Part shown: piece after piece, positions 1 through 6,127 of the stretch
How positions within the stretch are numbered: position 1 is the first letter of the stretch
Layout: each line of letters starts with the position of its first letter
NCBI GenBank assembly: GCA_023425905.1
Contig: JAFABT010000046.1
Span: 1-7,279, forward strand
Reading direction: 5' to 3'
Source: Actinomycetes bacterium
GTDB taxonomy: Bacteria > Actinomycetota > Actinomycetes > Actinomycetales > Cellulomonadaceae
Length of the DNA: 7,279 nucleotides
Made by a program: the position numbers and the translations under genes
Notes under the pieces: generated by a model
Databases searched by the model: none
The model's input: only the letters and a program-made list of their open reading frames with translations
What the model was told of the DNA's origin: nothing

Positions 1-351
1 GGCGAGGGCGGCTGCTCCGCGGCCGACGACGAGCGGGCCCGTGAGCGGCCGGAGCGCGCCCGCGTCAGGTCCGTCGAGGACGGCGAGGTGGAGCGGCACG
101 TCGAGTGCGGCCGCCGTGAGGTCGGGCTGACCTTCCCCGACGCCGAGCCGGGCGCCGGGGAGCAGGGGGTGGTGGCCCGTGCGGTGGTCGTCGTCGAGGT
201 AGGTGGCGTCAACCGTGAGCGGTGCGTGCCGGAGGGCGGGGTCGCCGATCGTGGCGGCGAGCTCGGGGCGCAGCGAGCCGAGCGGGGTGTCCTCGGGCAC
301 GTCGAGATCGATCTGGGCCCCCAGCGCGGGGACCGTGAGAGTGAGGCGCAC
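1..351 (-). CDS. N-terminal part of a probable FHA-domain protein, possibly FtsK/SpoIIIE (EccC-like); truncated by window edge
   Basis: The visible 117 residues start MRLTLTVPALGAQIDLDVPE and run open to the left edge. Residues 1-75 alternate hydrophobic and polar positions like a ubiquitin-like fold, and the stretch at 60-72 (HHPLLPGARLGVG) resembles the EccD/YukD-like domain found at the N-terminus of some actinobacterial FtsK/SpoIIIE proteins. Residues 88-112 (LAVLDGPDAG, then PLVVGRG) match the opening of an FHA phosphothreonine-binding domain, where a GPDAG turn precedes a VGR strand. The start is the GTG at 351-349: an in-frame TGA lies at 379-381 and no other start codon lies between. 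The best Shine-Dalgarno sequence (GGAGGG, 366-371) is about 14 nt away, further than usual, and both elements lie in a strong hairpin. The gene follows the ABC permease on the same strand after 87 nt. The FtsK assignment is inference, since the ATPase part would lie outside the window; another FHA protein is possible. Confidence 0.7.
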   Translation of the reverse strand, partial: MRLTLTVPALGAQIDLDVPEDTPLGSLRPELAATIGDPALRHAPLTVDATYLDDDHRTGHHPLLPGARLGVGEGQPDLTAAALDVPLHLAVLDGPDAGALRPLTGPLVVGRGAAALA

Positions 352-389
352 CCCGTGACCGTGCCCCCTCCGGCGCGGTCACGGGGTGC
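348..389 (-). promoter_or_regulatory. Long hairpin enclosing the SD and start codon of the FHA-type gene
   Basis: Positions 348-361 pair perfectly with 376-389 (14 bp). After one mismatch (362/375; A-C in the minus-strand RNA) positions 363-365 pair with 372-374, closing a 6-nt loop at 366-371. In the minus-strand transcript the loop reads GGAGGG, a near-ideal Shine-Dalgarno sequence, and the GTG start (351-349) is buried in the lower stem. It could limit translation of the downstream gene, act as a U-tract-less terminator for the ABC operon, or do both. The pairing is read directly from the bases; the function is inferred. Confidence 0.7.
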
Positions 390-397
390 AGCCCCGT
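381..397 (-). promoter_or_regulatory. Alternative short hairpin competing with the long hairpin
   Basis: Positions 381-386 (acgggg) are perfectly complementary to 392-397 (ccccgt), with a 5-nt loop at 387-391. The arm 381-386 is also part of the 14-bp stem at 348-389, so the two structures exclude each other. On the minus strand this shorter hairpin would be transcribed first. The complementarity is seen; a switching role is inferred. Confidence 0.45.
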
Positions 398-400
398 TCT

Positions 401-437
401 GGTGTGGACGGCCCGGCGGCCGCCCTGGGTGTGGACG
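401..437. repeat. 10-bp direct repeats flanking a 10-bp palindrome
   Basis: The sequence ggtgtggacg occurs at 401-410 and again at 428-437. Between them, almost exactly centred, is the perfect palindrome ggcggccgcc (415-424). All of this lies just downstream of the permease stop codon. It could be a protein-binding site or part of a transcript 3' structure, or chance in GC-rich DNA. Confidence 0.4.
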
Positions 438-438
438 A

Positions 439-3030
439 TCAGTCGACGGCGAGCGCCGCGACCGGTGACGTCTTGACGGCCGTCCGGCTCGGCAGGACCG
501 AGGCCAGCAGGCCAGCGACGACCGCGACGAGGAACACGACTCCGATCGTCGTCCACGGCAGCGCGATCGTCAGGTGGTTGAGCGACGCGAGCACGATCAT
601 CGACCCGGCCACCCCGTAGACGAGGCCCGTGAGGATGCCCAGCAGCGCCCCGACGGTCGCGAGCATGATGCCCTCGATCGCGAGCGAGCGCTGCAGCTGC
701 CGCTTCGTCAGCCCGAGTGCCCGAAGCGTCGCCGACTCCCGGCGCCGTTCGATGACGGACAGCGAGAGGGTGTTCGCCACGCCGATGAGGGCGATGACGA
801 CGGCGACCGCGAGCAGCCCGAGGATGACCGCGAGAACCGTGTCGATGACCTGCTGGAACCCCGCCCGCTCGACGACGGCCCCGGAGACCTGCGGCGCAGG
901 GTCGAAGGTCGGGTGGGCCGACGTGACGACCGAGGACAGCTCGGCGATCGAGCTGCGGATGCCGTCGACCGTCGCGAGCGGGTCGTCCGGGTTGCTCACC
1001 CGCGCCCACAACGCGAGCACGCGGGGGTCGGGGTCGATCCGGTCGAGGGTTGCGGGACTGACGAACATCTCCCCGCCGGGCAACCGGTCGACGCGGCGCA
1101 CCGTGAGGTCGATCGGCTCAGCGCCGGAGAGTGCGCTCGTGAGCGTGACCACGTCGCCGTCCTGGAAGCCCCAGTCGATGAGCAGCTCGTCGTCCGCGAT
1201 CTGCGTGGGCATGTCGGTGCCTCGGGCGACCTCCGGCATCTCCGGGTCGAGGCCGTAGAGGGTCATGCCGCTGTTGCTCATCTCCGCACGGTCCGCGACG
1301 CCGAGGTCGACGACCGTCCCGGTCACCTGGAGGGTCGACGTGACGCCGGGCGCCCCAGCGACCGCCTCGATCTGGTCCGGCACGAGCCCCGCCTGCGTGA
1401 GCGTCGTCGTGCCGTCCTCGGCCATCTCGTAGCCCGGGTAGCTCGCGACGACGAGGTCGACCGGCATCCAGGCGTTGAGCGTCGATGCGAGCGTGACACG
1501 AGCCGAGGACGCCCCGGTCGCCATGAGCGTGATGAGCGCTGTCCCGATGACGATCGCGGTCGCGGTCGCGGTGGTCCGGCGCGGGTTGCGCACCGAGTTG
1601 GCCGTCGCGAGCTGTCCGGGAACGCCGCCGAGGGCCGCGCTGCCGCGCCCGAGGAGGCGCGCCGTGGGCGGCACGACGAACAGGGCACCGATGAGGACCC
1701 CCGTGAAGGAGATGACCCCGCCCATGACGGCGATGAGGACGGGGAGCGTCGGGTCCGACTCTCCTGACGCCTGCGCGATGACGACGCCGAGCGCGATGAG
1801 CCCGAGACCGAGGACGAGGAGGACGATCGCCGACGCGGCCCGGGCGGTCGAGCCGCGTCGGACCCGGGGCGTCTCGAGCGGTCGGAGCGCGGCGACCGGG
1901 GCGACGCGCGTCGCGGCACCTGCCGGGGCGAGCGCCGCACCGAGCGTGACGAGCACGCCGATCGCGAGCGGCCACAGCACGGAGGACAGGCTCAGCTGGA
2001 TCGTCGCCGGGAGCGGCACGTCGAGCGCCTGACCCTGGAGGACGATGAGCAGCACCTGCAGCGCGACCGCGCCGAGCGTGATGCCCGCGAGCGATGCCAC
2101 GACCCCGAGGAGACCGGCCTCGAGGAGGATCGACCGTCGCACCTGGCCACGGGTCGCCCCGACGCACCTGAGGAGCGCGAGGATCCGGGTGCGCTGCGCG
2201 ACGACGACCTGGAACGTGTTCGCGATGACGATCGCGGCGACGAACAGCGCGACCGCAGCGAACGCGAGGACGAAGCCCGTGAGGACGTTGACGTCACCGG
2301 TGTACTCGAGGAGCCGACGGTCGGCATAGTCGTCGATGTGCTCGACCTGCCCCTCGCTCCCGACGGCGTCGGCGAGCGCCGACGTGAGCGCGCGCTCGTC
2401 GGTTCCCGGGGACGGCAGGACGAGGAGCGGGGCCCACGCGAGGACGTCGGGCGTGGCCCACGCCGCGAACTGGTCGCCCGAGACCACGGAGAACGGCAGC
2501 GAGTAGTAGAGGCCCGTGAGGTCCTTGAGCTCGCCCACGACGGTCACGGTCGAGGCCGAGCCCGTCGATCCGTCACCCGTCTCGACCGAGACGGACACCG
2601 TCTCGCCGACGTCGGTCTTGAGGCGCGAGATCGTCGAGGCGGACAGCGCGACCTCGCCCTGCTTCGTCGGAAGTGCGCCGCGGGCGACTTCGCCGATCTC
2701 GAGCGCGGGATGGTCGGGTCGCGGGGCGGCGAGGATGTACTCCGCGCGGTCGCCGGACGTCACGGTGATGCCCGTCGTCGCCGACGCGTGCACGGACTCG
2801 ATTCCCGGGACGGCAGCGATCTTCGGGGCGAGCGGCACGTCGCTCATGGGCTCGACGATCACGCGGGCGTCGCCGAAGGTCGTGGTGAGCGCGCTCCGGG
2901 TCGCCTGGGTGATCGCGTCGGTGCCGAGCAGCGTGGCGGCGACGAAGCCGGTGCCGAGGGCGACGGCGATGCCCGCCGCGACGAGGCGGCCGAGCGTGCC
3001 GCGCATCTGGCCGAGGACGAGTCTGAACAT
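439..3030 (-). CDS. ABC transporter permease, FtsX/MacB-like, ten transmembrane segments
   Basis: This 863-residue inner-membrane subunit pairs with the ATPase encoded just before it. Hydrophobic segments are near residues 15-36, 250-275, 302-332, 348-370, 400-420, 428-453, 487-507, 732-757, 785-815 and 826-846. A large extracytoplasmic domain follows the first segment (about 37-248) and a second one follows the seventh (about 510-730). Two FtsX-type repeats are recognisable: RTRILALLRCVGATRGQ (280-296) plus the following helix, and ERRRESATLRALGLTKRQLQ (761-780) plus the following helix, each with the family's charged coupling helix and conserved alanine-leucine-glycine pattern. The length and duplicated layout are normal for the actinobacterial members that export or extract lipids, peptides or drugs rather than import solutes. 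The ATG start shares one base with the ATPase stop (TGATG), so translation is probably coupled. No truncation or frameshift is seen. The substrate is unknown. Confidence 0.96.
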   Translation of the reverse strand: MFRLVLGQMRGTLGRLVAAGIAVALGTGFVAATLLGTDAITQATRSALTTTFGDARVIVEPMSDVPLAPKIAAVPGIESVHASATTGITVTSGDRAEYILAAPRPDHPALEIGEVARGALPTKQGEVALSASTISRLKTDVGETVSVSVETGDGSTGSASTVTVVGELKDLTGLYYSLPFSVVSGDQFAAWATPDVLAWAPLLVLPSPGTDERALTSALADAVGSEGQVEHIDDYADRRLLEYTGDVNVLTGFVLAFAAVALFVAAIVIANTFQVVVAQRTRILALLRCVGATRGQVRRSILLEAGLLGVVASLAGITLGAVALQVLLIVLQGQALDVPLPATIQLSLSSVLWPLAIGVLVTLGAALAPAGAATRVAPVAALRPLETPRVRRGSTARAASAIVLLVLGLGLIALGVVIAQASGESDPTLPVLIAVMGGVISFTGVLIGALFVVPPTARLLGRGSAALGGVPGQLATANSVRNPRRTTATATAIVIGTALITLMATGASSARVTLASTLNAWMPVDLVVASYPGYEMAEDGTTTLTQAGLVPDQIEAVAGAPGVTSTLQVTGTVVDLGVADRAEMSNSGMTLYGLDPEMPEVARGTDMPTQIADDELLIDWGFQDGDVVTLTSALSGAEPIDLTVRRVDRLPGGEMFVSPATLDRIDPDPRVLALWARVSNPDDPLATVDGIRSSIAELSSVVTSAHPTFDPAPQVSGAVVERAGFQQVIDTVLAVILGLLAVAVVIALIGVANTLSLSVIERRRESATLRALGLTKRQLQRSLAIEGIMLATVGALLGILTGLVYGVAGSMIVLASLNHLTIALPWTTIGVVFLVAVVAGLLASVLPSRTAVKTSPVAALAVD

Positions 3031-3866
3031 CAGGCGCCCTGCTCGTTCGACGAGGCGCTCGCGACGAGGCCCGAGGTGTCCATGGTGCGCAGCGCGTCGA
3101 GGCCGGCGAGCACGGACTCGGGCGTCGGGTCGGCGATCTCGCCCGCGATCCTGCCGTCCGCGAGCAGCACGACGCGCTCGGCGTAGGCCGCCGCGGTCGG
3201 GTCGTGCGTCACCATGACGACGGTCGATCCCATCTCCCGCACGGAGCGGCGCAGGAACGAGAGCACCTCGGCGCCCGAGCGGGAGTCGAGGTTGCCCGTG
3301 GGCTCGTCCGCGAAGACGACGTCGGGCTTCGTGATGAGGGCGCGGGCGACGGCGACGCGCTGCTGCTGCCCGCCGGAGAGCTCCGAGGGGAGGTGGTCGA
3401 GGCGGTCACCGAGGCCGAGCGTCGCGACGAGCTGGTCGAACCAGGCGCGGTCCTCCTTGCCGTGGCGGACCCCCGCGAGCTGGAGCGGCAGCAGGATGTT
3501 CTGCTCCGCGGTGAACATGGGCAGGAGGTTGAAGGACTGGAAGACGAAGCCCACCCGCGTCCGGCGCAGCTCGGTGGCGGCGGTGTCGTTGAGCGTCGTG
3601 ATCTCGGTGTCGCCGAGCCAGGACTGCCCGGACGTCGCGGAGTCGAGACCGGCGAGCAGGTGCATGAGCGTCGACTTGCCGGAGCCGGAGGGCCCCATGA
3701 TCGCGGTGAAGGCACCGGCGGCGAAGTCGACGTCGACGGCGTCGAGCGCGCGGACGGCGCCGGGGCCCGAGCCGTACACCTTGGACAGGGCGCGGGCGCG
3801 CAGGGCGGCGCTGAGTCGACGCGGCGCCTGAGCGGTCGCCGTCGTGTCGAGGTTGTTCGTGGTCAC
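3030..3866 (-). CDS. ABC transporter ATP-binding protein, MacB/LolD-like
   Basis: This 278-residue cytoplasmic ATPase powers the FtsX-type permease that follows it. All nucleotide-binding motifs are intact: a likely A-loop tyrosine (Y31), Walker A GPSGSGKS (58-65), Q-loop Q110, signature LSGGQQQR (163-170), Walker B VVFADE (183-188) with catalytic E188, D-loop NLDS (192-195) and H-loop H221. The [12 protein letters not shown] stretch after the Q-loop and the [10 protein letters not shown] block are typical of the MacB/LolD/FtsE branch. The first 20 or so residues are a low-complexity extension ahead of the domain. The start is GTG at 3866, supported by GGGAG at 3873-3877 with 6-nt spacing. 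The stop overlaps the permease ATG by one base. It lies 141 nt downstream of the NarL-type regulator gene on the same strand, with its own possible promoter and a structured leader between them. Confidence 0.97.
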   Translation of the reverse strand: MTTNNLDTTATAQAPRRLSAALRARALSKVYGSGPGAVRALDAVDVDFAAGAFTAIMGPSGSGKSTLMHLLAGLDSATSGQSWLGDTEITTLNDTAATELRRTRVGFVFQSFNLLPMFTAEQNILLPLQLAGVRHGKEDRAWFDQLVATLGLGDRLDHLPSELSGGQQQRVAVARALITKPDVVFADEPTGNLDSRSGAEVLSFLRRSVREMGSTVVMVTHDPTAAAYAERVVLLADGRIAGEIADPTPESVLAGLDALRTMDTSGLVASASSNEQGA

Positions 3867-3872
3867 GTGAGT

Positions 3873-3877
3873 CTCCC
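3873..3877 (-). promoter_or_regulatory. Ribosome binding site of the ABC ATPase gene
   Basis: GGGAG on the minus strand, 6 nt before the GTG at 3866. It supports this start and touches the base of the leader inverted repeat (3877-3884/3918-3925). Confidence 0.75.
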
Positions 3878-3925
3878 GTGGTCGTGCGGCCTGAGGACAG
3901 GTGCGTCCTCGCCTCGTCGACCACG
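3877..3925 (-). promoter_or_regulatory. Structured leader (nested inverted repeats) ahead of the ABC operon
   Basis: An outer perfect 8-bp inverted repeat (cgtggtcg 3877-3884, cgaccacg 3918-3925) encloses an inner one (gaggac 3893-3898, gtcctc 3905-3910, 6-nt loop). Three further pairs (3888-3890 with 3911-3913) sit behind a 2-nt bulge. The structure occupies the gap between the response regulator and the ATPase and ends at the ATPase Shine-Dalgarno sequence. It could be a terminator for the kinase-regulator transcript, a leader structure controlling the ABC genes, or an operator. Confidence 0.45.
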
Positions 3926-3928
3926 CTA
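3923..3928 (-). promoter_or_regulatory. Possible -10 element for the ABC operon
   Basis: The minus strand reads TAGCGT, matching the actinobacterial TAnnnT consensus, in the 141-nt gap before the ATPase gene. It would give a leader of about 50 nt with a proper Shine-Dalgarno sequence. I see no good -35 hexamer 16-19 nt upstream, so the call is weak. If real, the ABC genes can be transcribed apart from the kinase and regulator. Confidence 0.3.
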
Positions 3929-4007
3929 TTGCGGTGACCTCCTGCGGGTCGTCGGCCCACGGGCGCCTTCCGCGTCCCGCCCCGTCCCCCCAGGGGTGGA
4001 GCCGGAC

Positions 4008-4709
4008 TCAGGCCCCGGTCGTGTCCCCGGGGTGGACGAGGCCCGACTCGTAGGCGAGGACGACGGCCTGCACCCGGTCGCGCACGGCGAGCTTGGCGAG
4101 GATGCGACCGACGTGCGTCTTCACGGTCGCCTCGGCGACGTAGAGCTCCTTGCCGATCTCGGTGTTCGACCGGCCGCGGGCCATGAGGACGAGGACCTCG
4201 CGCTCGCGGTCCGTGAGCGAGGCCAGGACCGCGCCGTGCGTGTTCGCGACCTGCTCGGTCGGCAGGGCCGTGACGAGGTGCTCGAGGAGGCGTCGGGTGG
4301 AGGACGGCGCGATGACGGCGTCGCCCGCGTGCACGGTGCGGATCGCGGCGAGCATCTCCTCGGGCGGGGCGTCCTTGAGGAGGAACCCGCTCGCACCGGC
4401 GCGGATGGCCGCCATGACGTACTCGTCGAGGTCGAAGGTCGTCAGGACGATGATCTTGGGCCCGTCGGGGTTGTCCGACGTGAGCTTCGCGGTCGCGGCG
4501 AGGCCGTCGAGCCGCGGCATGCGCACGTCCATGAGGACGACGTCGACCTCGCCGCGGACGGCTGCGGGGCCGAGGACCCGCAGCGCCTCTTCGCCGTCGC
4601 CGGCCTCGAGCACGACGCTGAGGTCGGGCTGGGAGTCGATGACCATGCGAAAGCCGGCGCGGACGAGCTGCTGGTCGTCGACGAGGGCGACGCGGACGGG
4701 AGTGGTCAC
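4008..4709 (-). CDS. NarL/FixJ (LuxR-type HTH) response regulator
   Basis: This 233-residue transcription factor is the partner of the kinase encoded immediately upstream. The receiver domain covers residues 5-120: acidic pair D11-D12, phospho-acceptor D61 within VVLMDVRMPRLDG (57-69), switch threonine T90 or T91 and conserved lysine K112. The C-terminal LuxR-type helix-turn-helix (about 164-221) begins LTDREREVLVLMARG and contains the recognition stretch VAEATVKTHVGRILAKL (191-207). The reading frame stays open upstream to 4925, but that extension lies inside the kinase gene and is arginine- and proline-rich shadow sequence. The GTG at 4709 places VRVALVDDQQ at the N-terminus as the family expects and has GGAG 7 nt before it. 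Fourteen bases separate it from the kinase stop, so the two form an operon. The likely targets are the adjacent ABC genes and possibly its own operon (inferred from context). Confidence 0.96.
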   Translation of the reverse strand: MTTPVRVALVDDQQLVRAGFRMVIDSQPDLSVVLEAGDGEEALRVLGPAAVRGEVDVVLMDVRMPRLDGLAATAKLTSDNPDGPKIIVLTTFDLDEYVMAAIRAGASGFLLKDAPPEEMLAAIRTVHAGDAVIAPSSTRRLLEHLVTALPTEQVANTHGAVLASLTDREREVLVLMARGRSNTEIGKELYVAEATVKTHVGRILAKLAVRDRVQAVVLAYESGLVHPGDTTGA

Positions 4710-4716
4710 GGGCGGG

Positions 4717-4720
4717 CTCC
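4717..4720 (-). promoter_or_regulatory. Ribosome binding site deciding the NarL-type regulator start
   Basis: GGAG on the minus strand, 7 nt before the GTG at 4709. It lies in the short gap after the kinase stop and supports this start over the longer open frame that reaches back into the kinase gene. Confidence 0.75.
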
Positions 4721-4723
4721 GGG

Positions 4724-5989
4724 TCAGGACGAGGTGGGCAGGGGAAGTGTGGCACGGACGCGGAAGCCGCCGCCGGGGCGCGGACCGGAGACGACGTCGC
4801 CGCCGAACATCGCGGCACGCTCGCGCATGCCGAGCAGCCCGTGACCGCCGGTGGGCGGGGCGTCGTCGGCCGCAGCGCCGCGACCGTCGTCGTTGACCTC
4901 GAGGACGAGGGCGGTGGGAGCCCACGTGACGACGACCGTGACCGACGGGTCGGGTCCGGCGTGCTTGAGGATGTTCGTGAGCGACTCCTGACAGATCCGG
5001 TAGGCCGTGAGCCCGAGCCCGGGTGGCAGCGGTCGCGGCTCGCCCATGCGGACGAGGGAGATCCGCAGGCCGGTGGCCCGCACCTGGTCGACGAGCTGCT
5101 CGATGTCGCCCGAGGCGGGCTGCGGGGTGAGCTCAGGGGGTGCGGCGGCAGTGCCGGAGCGGGCTGACCGTGCTGCGGCGGGAAGGGTGCCGGGCGCCCG
5201 TGTTCCCGGGCCGGTCTGCCCCGGGTCGTCGCGCAGCACGCCGAGGAGCCGGCGCATGTCGGCGAGCGCCGCGCGCCCCGTCTCGGCGATCGTCGTGAGG
5301 GACCGCTCGGCCGCGGCGGGGTCGGCGGTCGAGGCGTACCGGCCGCCGTCGGCCTGGGCGACGATGACGGAGAGCGAGTGCGCGACGATGTCGTGCATCT
5401 CGCGGGCGATCCGGGAGCGCTCCGCCGTGGTGGCCAGGAGGATCTGCTGGTCGCGCTCGATCTCGAGGCGGCGCGCACGTTCGCGCAGCTCGCCGACGGT
5501 CGCGAGCCGGTTGCGTCGGAGCAGGCCGAAGGCCCACACGGTGAGCGCGAGGATCCCGGCGAGCACGGTCGCGGAGATCGCGTCGAGCGCGGCGCGGTAG
5601 GGGTCGAGGTAGATCTGGATGCCGAGGACGAGCGAGCCGAACATCGTCGCGGTGATTCCGATGCCCGTCGCCCACCGGGGCCCGTGGGCCGTGAGCGAGT
5701 AGAGGGAGATGAGGACGGCGACGTCTGCGGGCAGGACGAGCGGCGGCCCGGTGAGGACCTGGAGCAGCGCCAGCAGGTAGAGCGCGACCGCGGAGGCGAG
5801 GGGGTGCGTGCGCCGCCACACGAGCGGCACGGCGAGCACCGCGGCCCACCAGCTGTGCGATCCGGGGACGTTCGTGATGTTCCCCATGTCGACGACGGTG
5901 CCGAACAGGGCGAAGAGCGCGGCGCCGAGCGCGTCGGCGGGGGTGCGGTGCCGGTCGAAGAGGCGCTCGGCGAAGGTGCTGGGGGTCAC
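4724..5989 (-). CDS. Sensor histidine kinase, HisKA_3 (NarX/DesK-like) type
   Basis: This 421-residue membrane kinase is expected to phosphorylate the response regulator encoded 14 nt downstream. The N-terminal part has five or six hydrophobic segments between about residues 20 and 157, with only short loops and no large extracellular sensor domain. This layout is typical of actinobacterial kinases thought to sense signals within the membrane or through a partner transporter. A basic, probably coiled-coil linker (158-190) leads to the HisKA_3 dimerisation domain, with phospho-acceptor H199 in AREMHDIVAHSLSVIV (195-210). The HATPase domain shows QESLTNILKHA (334-344), DDGRG (367-371) and GGHGLLGMRERA (381-392). 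Residues 255-295 between the two catalytic parts are a proline-, alanine- and glycine-rich low-complexity linker. The start is GTG at 5989. It lacks a good Shine-Dalgarno sequence but sits 6 nt after a TAnnnT element, so the mRNA may be leaderless. Confidence 0.96.
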   Translation of the reverse strand: MTPSTFAERLFDRHRTPADALGAALFALFGTVVDMGNITNVPGSHSWWAAVLAVPLVWRRTHPLASAVALYLLALLQVLTGPPLVLPADVAVLISLYSLTAHGPRWATGIGITATMFGSLVLGIQIYLDPYRAALDAISATVLAGILALTVWAFGLLRRNRLATVGELRERARRLEIERDQQILLATTAERSRIAREMHDIVAHSLSVIVAQADGGRYASTADPAAAERSLTTIAETGRAALADMRRLLGVLRDDPGQTGPGTRAPGTLPAAARSARSGTAAAPPELTPQPASGDIEQLVDQVRATGLRISLVRMGEPRPLPPGLGLTAYRICQESLTNILKHAGPDPSVTVVVTWAPTALVLEVNDDGRGAAADDAPPTGGHGLLGMRERAAMFGGDVVSGPRPGGGFRVRATLPLPTSS

Positions 5990-5995
5990 GTCGCC

Positions 5996-6001
5996 AGCCT
6001 A
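5996..6001 (-). promoter_or_regulatory. Probable -10 of a leaderless kinase-operon promoter
   Basis: The minus strand reads TAGGCT (TAnnnT), followed by 6 nt and then the GTG start at 5989. A start site at the G of GTG would give a leaderless transcript, consistent with the lack of a Shine-Dalgarno sequence. The -35 region is not recognisable. Confidence 0.5.
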
Positions 6002-6019
6002 GGCAAGCGGGTCTCGACG

Positions 6020-6049
6020 GCGCGTCGGACCGTGGGGGGAGCGCGTCGG
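6020..6049. repeat. 9-bp direct repeat, 21-bp period, in the divergent promoter region
   Basis: gcgcgtcgg occurs at 6020-6028 and 6041-6049, with 21 bp between starts, close to two turns of the helix. Both copies lie upstream of the kinase -10 and between the two divergent promoters. This spacing suits a dimeric activator bound on one face of the DNA. Chance occurrence in GC-rich DNA is possible. Confidence 0.4.
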
Positions 6050-6115
6050 GGTGTGACGTGCCACCGTAGGCGGGCGCGCGTGCACGGACGGGCGGTCCAG
6101 GCGTCGTCGATGACC

Positions 6116-6121
6116 TAGCAT
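6116..6121 (+). promoter_or_regulatory. Probable -10 of a leaderless promoter for the OmpR-type regulator
   Basis: TAGCAT matches TAnnnT and is followed by gggaaa and then the ATG at 6128. The 6-nt gap places the transcription start at the A of ATG. The ggga lies only three bases from the ATG, too close to serve as a Shine-Dalgarno sequence. No clear -35 is seen. Confidence 0.6.
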
Positions 6122-6127
6122 GGGAAA

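Noticed and set aside
88..468. Plus-strand open frame opposite the left-edge gene
   Set aside because: The minus-strand frame from 351 gives a credible ubiquitin-like plus FHA-like protein with consistent codon usage, while the plus-strand translation resembles nothing and crosses the hairpin and the permease end.
574..1767. Plus-strand open frame of 397 codons opposite the permease
   Set aside because: It is an antisense shadow of the permease with biased composition and no recognisable motif.
3986..3996. Short cccc/gggg pairing after the NarL regulator stop as a terminator
   Set aside because: It has only four pairs around a 3-nt loop with no U tract on either strand, which is expected often in GC-rich sequence.
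4024..4032. ccccgggg palindrome near the end of the NarL regulator gene
   Set aside because: It lies inside coding sequence, is short and composed only of G and C, and is not distinguishable from chance.
3204..4844. Long plus-strand open frame (546 codons) opposite the ATPase and regulator genes
   Set aside because: It mirrors well-conserved minus-strand genes, is rich in arginine, glycine, glutamate and aspartate as expected for antisense frames of GC-rich genes, and shows no domain motif.
4710..4925. N-terminal extension of the NarL-type regulator to 4925
   Set aside because: The extension overlaps the kinase gene and is arginine-rich shadow sequence. The GTG at 4709 has a good Shine-Dalgarno sequence and gives the normal receiver-domain start.
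3406..5478. Long minus-strand open frame (690 codons) overlapping the kinase, regulator and ATPase in another frame
   Set aside because: Its translation is arginine-, proline- and serine-rich low complexity and crosses three real genes, so it is a frame shadow.
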